Source of the DNA: Natranaeroarchaeum aerophilus
Lineage (GTDB): Archaea > Halobacteriota > Halobacteria > Halobacteriales > Natronoarchaeaceae
Assembly: GCF_023638055.1 (NCBI RefSeq)
Contig: NZ_JAKRVY010000007.1
Coordinates: forward strand, 62,001-126,000
DNA: 64,000 nt
Direction: 5' to 3'
The notes beneath the pieces are model-generated. The model searched no databases. It saw only the letters and a list, made by a program, of their open reading frames with translations, and was not told the DNA's origin. Below, one piece after another: positions 57,850-64,000 of the stretch (its first letter is position 1; each line of letters opens with the position of its first letter). The position numbers and the translations under genes were made by a program.

Positions 57850-59406
57850 TTAACACATCTCGGGTAGCCTCTCTACGTCGAGTTTATCGAGCGCGACGAA
57901 CTTCTCGATCAGCGCCGCAGCCTGGTCGTAGCTGGTTCGTCGTGGCGTCGTCCCCCTGGGCCGGTCGATCCCCGCCGCCTCGAACACCGTCTGGAGGAAC
58001 GCCTCTCTGGCGGTCCGATTTTCGAAGAGCCCGTGGAGATACGTACCCAGAACGCTCTCGGTTGCCGCCCCAGCTTCGGGAAACGGCCGGTCGACCGGTC
58101 CCGTGAGCGTCGTTTCCCCCATGTGAATCTCGTAGCCCGACACCGGACCACTCGCCCCGTCGAGCGGCCCTGTCCCCGAAAGTTCTCGCCTGGTCTGTTC
58201 GAGGCATTTCTCCGACGAAAATCTGGTCTCGACGGGCAAGAGACCGAGTCCCTCGACTGTGGTTCGCTCACCTGTACCCTCGATATCTGCGTTCGTGATC
58301 CGCTCGCCCAGTAACTGGTAGCCGCCACAGAGCCCGACGATCGGGCCGTCGAACCGCCGGATCTCCTCGTCGAAGCCCGCATCCCGTAGCGCGAGCAGGT
58401 CGTCGACGGTGTTTTTCGTCCCCGGAAGTACCAGCGCGTCGGTGTCGCCGTAGGCTGCATCGGGTGGTCGGTACGACACCCGGACGCCGGACTCGCGTTC
58501 GAGCGGCTCCAGATCGGTGAAGTTCGAGATACGGGGAAGCCGCGGAACGGCGATCGTCACCGCGCGGTCGTCCGGGACGCCGTCCTCGGTGCCACGCAGG
58601 GAATGCTCGCCAACCGGGGGGAGCGAGACGCTGTCCTCGGCGGGCAGGCCGGGATCGTCGTAGGGGACGACGCCAAGTACCGACACACCCGTCCGTTCTT
58701 CGAACTCCGCGATTCCCGGTTCGAGGATCGAGCGATCGCCCCGGAACTTCGTGATGACGACGCCGCCAACCTGCTCGCGGAGGTCGTCGGGCAGGAGCGA
58801 GAGCGTCCCAACGAGGCTGGCGAACGCGCCGCCGCGCTCGATGTCCGCGACGAGCAGAATCGTTGCGTCGGTAAACCGGGCCGTCTCGACGTTCGCGAGA
58901 TCCCGGTGGTGGAGGTTGATCTCACCCATCCCGCCCGCACCCTCGGCGACGACGATGTCGGCGTCGTCGGCAAGTCGTCGGTGCGCGTCGACCGCCGCCG
59001 CTCGCGCACGATCCCAGTGCTCGTCGTAGTACTCACCGGCCGAGTAGTGACCGACCACCCGGCCGTCGATCACGAGCTGGCTCTCGCCGTCGCCGCGCGG
59101 TTTCAACAGGACGGGATTGGCGTCCGTGGTCGGTGGCCGACGCGCCGCACGGGACTGGACGTACTGGGAGACGCCGATCTCGCCGCTTCCTGCGCCGTCA
59201 TCAGCACCCGCCGTCTGGCCCGCCCGTGGGACGACCCGGGCGTTGTTGCTCATGTTCTGTGCCTTGAACGGCGCGACGTCGACGCCACGATCGGCGAGAT
59301 ATCGGCAGATCCCCGCAGCGATCGTGCTCTTGCCGACGTGGCTGGCCGTCCCGCCGATCAGGAGGGTCGGCGTGTCGGAGTCGTTTCTCGTATGGTCCTC
59401 GGCCAC
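57850..59406 (-). CDS. cbiP: Cobyric acid synthase (CbiP)
   Basis: A 518-residue ATP-dependent amidotransferase that amidates four side chains of adenosyl-cobyrinate a,c-diamide. N-terminal dethiobiotin-synthetase-like domain with Walker-type [16 protein letters not shown] (about 18-33) and [10 protein letters not shown] (about 47-56). The class I glutaminase domain has [10 protein letters not shown] (about 346-355, Cys nucleophile) and TYLHGLF (about 456-462, His). The family often ends with a long tail, as here. It is 35 nt downstream of cobA in the same direction; the three cobalamin genes form one transcript read leftward. Confidence 0.93.
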   Translation of the reverse strand: MAEDHTRNDSDTPTLLIGGTASHVGKSTIAAGICRYLADRGVDVAPFKAQNMSNNARVVPRAGQTAGADDGAGSGEIGVSQYVQSRAARRPPTTDANPVLLKPRGDGESQLVIDGRVVGHYSAGEYYDEHWDRARAAAVDAHRRLADDADIVVAEGAGGMGEINLHHRDLANVETARFTDATILLVADIERGGAFASLVGTLSLLPDDLREQVGGVVITKFRGDRSILEPGIAEFEERTGVSVLGVVPYDDPGLPAEDSVSLPPVGEHSLRGTEDGVPDDRAVTIAVPRLPRISNFTDLEPLERESGVRVSYRPPDAAYGDTDALVLPGTKNTVDDLLALRDAGFDEEIRRFDGPIVGLCGGYQLLGERITNADIEGTGERTTVEGLGLLPVETRFSSEKCLEQTRRELSGTGPLDGASGPVSGYEIHMGETTLTGPVDRPFPEAGAATESVLGTYLHGLFENRTAREAFLQTVFEAAGIDRPRGTTPRRTSYDQAAALIEKFVALDKLDVERLPEMC

Positions 59407-59441
59407 CGCAGCCGACTCCGCGTCGACGTCCTCGCGCCTCG

Positions 59442-60098
59442 TCAGTACTCGGTTCCCTTGCGGGCAGCCTGTCCGACGTCGATCGGATGTTTTACTTTGC
59501 CAACCTCGGTGACGAGATCCGCGTGTTCGAGGAGGTAGGTCGGCTCCTCGTGGCTCCCCGTCAGGACGAGTTCGAGCTCGTCAGGGGCGCGCTCGAGCAG
59601 ATCGAGGAGCCCTTCGGGATCGACCAGCTCACGGTCCGCGGCGTACAGTATTTCATCGAGGATCAGCATGTGGAGGTCCTCGCCGTCGATACCCTCCATG
59701 ATGAGTTCCCCGGCGCGCTCGAAGGCCGCCTGTGCCCGTTCGTCGTGGTCCGGATCGCCGCCCGCCGCGCCGAAGCCGTGCCAGCCGTAGTGGCCGGCGT
59801 TCTCGTACGTGAATCCGGGGATGTGCTCGATCGCGTTGTACTCGCCGCGGACGTCCTCGACGGTCTCGGCGCCGCCTTTCATGAACTGGAGCATGTGGAC
59901 GCGGTAGCCGTGGCCCGCCGCGCGCAGTCCCATTCCCATCGCGGCGGTGGTCTTTCCCTTTCCGTCGCCCCACCAGACCTGGACCAGCCCGAACTCATCG
60001 GGTTCGCTCGGTTCGATGGGCTGGGCGGTTGGTTTCCGCCCGCCCAGTGTTGGTCCTTCGCTGTCACCGTCGTCATCAGTCTGGATATCGTCTGTCAT
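59442..60098 (-). CDS. cobA: Cob(I)yrinic acid a,c-diamide adenosyltransferase
   Basis: A 218-residue CobA/BtuR-type adenosyltransferase. The P-loop is [14 protein letters not shown] (about 39-52), followed by the family's MLQFMKGG (about 64-71). [15 protein letters not shown] (about 148-162) corresponds to the LDEI-x-A motif with the catalytic acidic pair. The N-terminal 30 residues are an acidic leader common in haloarchaea. It overlaps the upstream cbiA gene by 4 nt (ATGA), so translation is coupled. It attaches the adenosyl group before side-chain amidation. Confidence 0.93.
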   Translation of the reverse strand: MTDDIQTDDDGDSEGPTLGGRKPTAQPIEPSEPDEFGLVQVWWGDGKGKTTAAMGMGLRAAGHGYRVHMLQFMKGGAETVEDVRGEYNAIEHIPGFTYENAGHYGWHGFGAAGGDPDHDERAQAAFERAGELIMEGIDGEDLHMLILDEILYAADRELVDPEGLLDLLERAPDELELVLTGSHEEPTYLLEHADLVTEVGKVKHPIDVGQAARKGTEY

Positions 60099-61420
60099 GT
60101 GTCGAGTGTGTCGAGAAAACTGTCGAACGCGCCGCTCTCCGGGTGGACGTGGGCGTACGTCCCAAGGGTTCGATACTCGGTGAGCCCGTCCTGCTCGTCG
60201 TCGATACCGTCGCCACGCCGGACGTCGAAGGCAAACCGTGCGTCACCCGCAACGTCGGCGCTGGAGTAATGGAACTCGTGACCGCGCAGTCGCCCGCCAC
60301 CGCTGGCAGTGAGCGTGTCGTCGCGGGCCTCCAGTTCGACGTGATCGAGCGCCTGATACCGGTCGTGCATCGTCACGTCGGCGGGGAGGATGCCCGCCAT
60401 CTCGTGGCGCTCGCCGTCCGCCGTCGTCAGCGACTCACAGAGAGTCATCAGGCCGCCGCATTCGCCGAGGATCGGAAGACCCTCTGCGGCTCGCTCGGCC
60501 AGCGTCGACAGCGCAGGACTCGCCGCGAGCGACTCGGCGCGCAACTCGGGATAGCCACCGGGGAGGTAGACGCCGTCACAGGGGGGAAGGTCGTCGCCCG
60601 CCGCGGGCGAGAACGTCACCACGTCGGCCCGCTCCCGGAGCTGTTCGAGGGTCCCCGGGTAGGCAAAGGCAAAGGCCGTCCCACGTGCTACGGCGACCGT
60701 CGCGCCGGTGGCGTCATCGGTCGATGCTGTCTCCGTATCGGGTCGCGGTGGGGTATGCGCGATATCGCGCAGCCGATCCGCTCGCAGGTGTTCTGCGGCG
60801 GCGTCGAGAGCTTCGACCGGGAGCGCGGCTTCCTCGCCCAGCTCCAGCCCGAGATGTCGATCCGGGATTTCGAGGTCGTCGTCCGGCGGGATCCGGCCGA
60901 GATACTCGATCGACTCGGGCAGCGCGTCCCGGATTCCTGCCTCGTGTCGACCGCCGTGGGCGCGCTGGGCGATGACGCCGACCACGTCGATCTTGCGACC
61001 CGCCTGCTCTGCGTACTGCTGGAAGCCGTAGGAAGTGGCGGCGACGCTTTCCATCCCCGCCTTCGCGTCAACCACGAGCACGACCGGCAGATCGAGGGTC
61101 TCTGCAACCATCGCGGTCGAGGAGCCGTCGCCGTCGTACAGCCCCATCACGCCCTCGACGACGCAAATGGTTGGCGGGTCTTCGGCCTCAGTCGGTCGAT
61201 AGTAGTTCCGTCGCACCCCGGAGCTCCCCTGCAGCCAGCAATCCAGCGTCCGGGACGGACGGCCAGCGACCGCCTCGTGATGGCTGGGATCGATGAAGTC
61301 CGGGCCAGCCTTCGCTGGCTGGACTCTCTCACCTGATCGTTCGAGGGCCCGAATAGTGGCGAGCGTCGCGACGGTCTTGCCGACCCCGGAGGCCGTTCCG
61401 CCGAGCACGAATCCCTTCAC
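60095..61420 (-). CDS. cbiA: Cobyrinate a,c-diamide synthase (CbiA/CobB)
   Basis: A 441-residue amidotransferase that amidates cobyrinic acid at a and c. The N-terminal ATPase domain has LGGTASGVGKTVATLA (about 6-21) and the acidic-metal segment KAGPDFIDPSHH (about 38-49). The C-terminal glutaminase domain has PILGECGGLMTL (Cys at about 324) and a late His in EFHYSS-type DVxxGDA region. First gene of the cobalamin cluster. A TATA-like tttttattta (minus strand near 61490-61499) gives a leader of about 45-50 nt; no recognised cobalamin riboswitch is seen. Confidence 0.93.
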   Translation of the reverse strand: MKGFVLGGTASGVGKTVATLATIRALERSGERVQPAKAGPDFIDPSHHEAVAGRPSRTLDCWLQGSSGVRRNYYRPTEAEDPPTICVVEGVMGLYDGDGSSTAMVAETLDLPVVLVVDAKAGMESVAATSYGFQQYAEQAGRKIDVVGVIAQRAHGGRHEAGIRDALPESIEYLGRIPPDDDLEIPDRHLGLELGEEAALPVEALDAAAEHLRADRLRDIAHTPPRPDTETASTDDATGATVAVARGTAFAFAYPGTLEQLRERADVVTFSPAAGDDLPPCDGVYLPGGYPELRAESLAASPALSTLAERAAEGLPILGECGGLMTLCESLTTADGERHEMAGILPADVTMHDRYQALDHVELEARDDTLTASGGGRLRGHEFHYSSADVAGDARFAFDVRRGDGIDDEQDGLTEYRTLGTYAHVHPESGAFDSFLDTLDT

Positions 61421-61633
61421 ACCCGATTACCCCGGATCGACATCGGTCGCCTCGAACTTCCTGTCCTGGTCATCTGGATACAAAAACAATTGCAATAAAT
61501 AAAAATTTGTTGTGCTTCACATCTCGAGAATGGCCGGTAGCGCAGACCGCTTCTCGGCGGCGATGTAATCGCATCTGGTTACGATAATGCCTAATAATTA
61601 TGTAAGTAGCCGATAGTCGTTGTATCATACACG

Positions 61634-62542
61634 ATGCATCGACGCGAGTTCGTCGCGACGCTCGGGGGAGGGACAGCGGTGGCGATTGCAGGATGTAGCG
61701 ATACTGATGATAGCGGCGACGCGGGGATTACCGACGAAACGCTGACGCTCACGACGACGACGAGCACGTACGACACCGGGCTGGTCGACGAACTGAACCT
61801 CGCCTTCGAGGAGCGGTTCGGCACGGGGGTCGCAGCGGTCAACGAGGGGACCGGTGCGGCACTCGAAACCGGGCGACGCGGCGACGCGGACGTCGTCATG
61901 GTCCACGCCCGGTCGCTCGAAGACGAGTTCATCCGGGAGGGCTACGGCGTCAACCGCCGTGATCTGATGTACAACGACTTCGTTGTCGTCGGACCGGACG
62001 ACGATCCCGCAGGGATCGACGGAATGGATGACGTCACGGAGGCGTTTCGAGCGATCGCCGACTCCGAGAGCGTCTTCGTCTCGCGGGGCGACAGCTCCGG
62101 CACGCACACGAAGGAACTCGAACTCTGGGACGCCGCCGGGATGGATCCGGGAGGAGAGTGGTACCGAGAGGCCGGGAGCGGGATGGGGCAGGTGCTCGTA
62201 CAGGCCGACCAGAGCGAGGGCTACACGCTCGCCGATCGTGGTACCTTCCTCTCGATGCGCTCACAACTCGGGGTGGGGATCCGCGTTGAGGGGCCGATCG
62301 AGGAGGGACCGGAGCTGCTGGCGAACCCCTACGGGATCGTCGCCGTGAACCCCGCAGTCCACGACAACGTTGCATACGATCTCGCGCTCGCCTACATCGG
62401 CTTTCTCACCTCGCGGGTGGGCCAGGACGTCATCGAGTCTTACACTGTCGAGGGCGAACAGCTGTTCTTTCCGCGGGCGCTTTCAGAAGAGCCGAACTTC
62501 GAACAGTACCTTCCGGAAGACTGGACGCGGGAGGAGTGCTGA
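61634..62542 (+). CDS. tupA: Tungstate ABC transporter substrate-binding lipoprotein TupA
   Basis: A 302-residue exported binding protein. Signal: [20 protein letters not shown] (2-21), twin Arg with a lipobox. The oxyanion-binding hallmark is [16 protein letters not shown] (about 37-52), then [20 protein letters not shown] (about 74-93) and [16 protein letters not shown] (about 145-160), as in TupA/WtpA-like proteins. The ATG at 61634 is used. Upstream, GTAATC-n6-GGTTAC (around 61566-61583) is a near-perfect inverted repeat that could be a metal-dependent operator. Confidence 0.92.
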   Translation: MHRREFVATLGGGTAVAIAGCSDTDDSGDAGITDETLTLTTTTSTYDTGLVDELNLAFEERFGTGVAAVNEGTGAALETGRRGDADVVMVHARSLEDEFIREGYGVNRRDLMYNDFVVVGPDDDPAGIDGMDDVTEAFRAIADSESVFVSRGDSSGTHTKELELWDAAGMDPGGEWYREAGSGMGQVLVQADQSEGYTLADRGTFLSMRSQLGVGIRVEGPIEEGPELLANPYGIVAVNPAVHDNVAYDLALAYIGFLTSRVGQDVIESYTVEGEQLFFPRALSEEPNFEQYLPEDWTREEC

Positions 62543-62545
62543 GAG

Positions 62546-63256
62546 ATGGTCGGCGCGATCGTCGAGCTTGCAACGCTCCCGCTCGTCGAGTTCCCCTTCG
62601 AGTCGAACTACGTACGGAGTATCGTCTTCGTCTCGCTGTACGTGAGCCTCACAGCCGTCGTACTGAGCACGCTCGTCAGCCTTCCCGTCGCGATGCTCGT
62701 CGGCTTCGCCGAGTTCCCGGGCCGACGGCTCGCGATCGCGCTGATCAACACCGGGATGGGCCTGCCGAGCGTCGTCGTCGGGCTGGCGGTTCTCTTTCTC
62801 GTCTCGAATCAGGGGCCGCTCGGGACCTTCGATCTCGTGTTCACGAAGGAGGCGATGATCATGTCACAGTTCGTGCTCGCCACACCCGTGATCACCGGCG
62901 TCAGTCTCGCCGCCGTCACGGGCGTGGATGAGGGGGTCCGGGACGCCTCCTACGCGCTCGGCGGGACGCGCCTCGACGTTGCACTCGTCACGATCAAGGA
63001 AGCCCGGTACGGGATCGCTACAGGCGTTCTGGCCGGGCTCGGGCGAGCGATCAGCGAGGTCGGCTCCGTCCTTATCGTTGGCGGAAACATCGCCGGCGCG
63101 GACGGCACCGCAATTACGCGAACGTTGACGACCGCGATCCAGCTCGAAGCCCGACAGGGTCGCTTCGAGCTTGCACTCCTGCTCGGCGGAATATTGCTCG
63201 TACTCGTCTTGCTGGTCAACGCTGTCGTGCTCCGGCTCGGGGGTGGGCGGATATGA
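62546..63256 (+). CDS. tupB: Tungstate ABC transporter permease TupB
   Basis: A 236-residue permease with five or six membrane segments. The EAA-like coupling loop is [20 protein letters not shown] (about 134-153). The N-terminal segments and the [17 protein letters not shown] motif (about 68-84) are typical of TupB. It starts 3 nt after tupA and overlaps tupC by 4 nt (ATGA). Together with TupA and TupC it imports tungstate for tungsten enzymes such as aldehyde:ferredoxin oxidoreductases. Confidence 0.92.
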   Translation: MVGAIVELATLPLVEFPFESNYVRSIVFVSLYVSLTAVVLSTLVSLPVAMLVGFAEFPGRRLAIALINTGMGLPSVVVGLAVLFLVSNQGPLGTFDLVFTKEAMIMSQFVLATPVITGVSLAAVTGVDEGVRDASYALGGTRLDVALVTIKEARYGIATGVLAGLGRAISEVGSVLIVGGNIAGADGTAITRTLTTAIQLEARQGRFELALLLGGILLVLVLLVNAVVLRLGGGRI

Positions 63257-64000
63257 GCGATCGAGTGATCGAGACCAAACGTCGCCGAGTCGAGGATGGG
63301 ATCGTCGCCACGGACGTGAGCCACGGGTTCGACGACACCGGCGTACTCGATGAAATCTCGCTCGGCCTCGAACGCGGTGAGATCCTCGCAGTGATCGGTC
63401 CCTCGGGGACCGGCAAGACGACCCTGCTGGAGCTACTCGCCGCGTTCTACCCGCCCGACGAGGGGGAGATCCGGATGAATGGAGGGGACGTCTGGTCCCA
63501 GTCCGAACGCGAGCGCCTCATGGCGCGACGCCGGATCGGCATGGTGTTTCAGGAGCCGAACCTGTTCGACGCAACCGTCCGACGGAACGTGAGCTACGGG
63601 TTGCACGTCCGGCGCGACTGGCGATCCCGGATCCGGGAGTGGGGTGCGCGGCTCTTCGGCGCACGCACGACTCACAGGGTGACCGACGCGCTGGAGACGG
63701 TCGGCCTCGCGGACGTCGCAACACAGACGGTTAGATCCCTCTCGGGCGGTGAGGCACAGCGGGTCGCGTTCGCCCGGGCGCTCGCGTACGATCCCGACGT
63801 CCTGTTGCTGGACGAGCCGACCTCGGATCTCGACCCGCGAAACACCGCCCTGATCGAGGAGGCAGTCGGAACGGCGCGGAACCGGGGGATCGGCGTCGCC
63901 GTGGCGACCCACGACATGCACCAGGCGGAGCGACTGGCCGACCGGGTAGCGGTGATGCTCGATGGAAGCCTCATCGAGGTCGGGCCGGCAGAGCGGGTGT
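63253..64000 (+). CDS. tupC: Tungstate ABC transporter ATP-binding protein TupC (partial)
   Basis: 249 complete codons are visible before the window ends. NBD motifs: Walker [10 protein letters not shown] (about 50-58), Q-loop VFQEP (about 98-102), signature LSGGEAQRV (about 160-168), Walker [14 protein letters not shown] (about 178-190), and H-loop VATHDMHQ (about 216-223). A short insertion ([16 protein letters not shown], about 117-132) separates the Q-loop and helical subdomain. The start overlaps tupB by 4 nt. The stop lies beyond the window. Confidence 0.93.
   Translation, partial: MSDRVIETKRRRVEDGIVATDVSHGFDDTGVLDEISLGLERGEILAVIGPSGTGKTTLLELLAAFYPPDEGEIRMNGGDVWSQSERERLMARRRIGMVFQEPNLFDATVRRNVSYGLHVRRDWRSRIREWGARLFGARTTHRVTDALETVGLADVATQTVRSLSGGEAQRVAFARALAYDPDVLLLDEPTSDLDPRNTALIEEAVGTARNRGIGVAVATHDMHQAERLADRVAVMLDGSLIEVGPAERV

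Noticed and set aside
61421-61633. Cobalamin riboswitch before cbiA
   Set aside because: No B12-box-like element or conserved hairpin order is visible in the leader of about 45-50 nt.
1-64000. CRISPR array, toxin-antitoxin or restriction system
   Set aside because: No regularly spaced repeats, Cas motifs, or methylase/nuclease pairs were found; the RHH proteins belong to the cell division locus.

Overview
The window is chromosomal DNA of a haloarchaeon (class Halobacteria). Most genes are GC-rich with strong G/C preference at third codon positions and encode very acidic proteins. Many starts lie about 26 nt downstream of an archaeal TATA element, as expected for leaderless mRNAs. Exported proteins carry twin-arginine signals followed by a lipobox (AGC). 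Marker genes are haloarchaeal: cdrL-cdrS-ftsZ2 next to ncsA, Cdc48, aIF5B, aIF2 beta with a TRAM tail, korAB, F420 genes, PurN fused to AICAR transformylase, and a tRNA-Tyr with a C1-G72 pair. I cannot name the species.

Layout. 0-7 kb: a broken endonuclease III end, a TetR regulator, a dCTP deaminase/dUTPase-like protein, an AI-2E family transporter, a hydrolase, an AT-rich island with two unknown genes, and an eIF2B-like protein. 7-16 kb: cofE and an F420-dependent reductase, infB (aIF5B), small zinc and membrane proteins, cdc48 and four membrane proteins. 16-28 kb: glucose dehydrogenase, a complete BMP-type ABC transporter operon, two Gfo/Idh/MocA oxidoreductases, a HAD hydrolase and an APH-type kinase. 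28-30.5 kb: a disordered stretch of small or damaged genes ending in tRNA-Tyr and relics of it. 30.6-35 kb: the cell division locus, ncsA, a hydrolase and a zinc ribbon. 35-46 kb: a Tat-exported metalloprotease, a hybrid sensor kinase, divergent purNH/purB, a SIMPL lipoprotein, lysA-dapE, and a CcdA-like protein with an exported thioredoxin. 46-57 kb: an FNR-type reductase, korAB, an AT-rich beta-helix lipoprotein, a DUF3179 protein, a second sensor kinase and a sugar-acid dehydratase. 57-64 kb: aIF2 beta, cbiA-cobA-cbiP (cobalamin), and tupABC (tungstate uptake, cut by the window end).

How genes fit together. Glucose dehydrogenase and the probable gluconate dehydratase are two steps of the semi-phosphorylative Entner-Doudoroff route, although they sit 39 kb apart. 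KorAB feeds ferredoxin. The BMP transporter, two dehydrogenases, kinase and phosphatase look like uptake and catabolism of a nucleoside- or sugar-like compound. The CcdA-like protein plus Cys-x-x-Cys lipoprotein look like a route that carries reducing power across the membrane.

I found no obvious new defence system, CRISPR array or intact transposase. The best leads are regulatory or structural: a mirror-image triple half-site operator present both upstream of the TetR gene and upstream of a sensor kinase 55 kb away; a palindrome-rich leader in front of cdrS-ftsZ2; fragmented copies of tRNA-Tyr beside the intact gene; paired palindromes near 11.1 kb with related half-sites at 28.2 kb; and an 18-bp perfect palindrome between purNH and purB.
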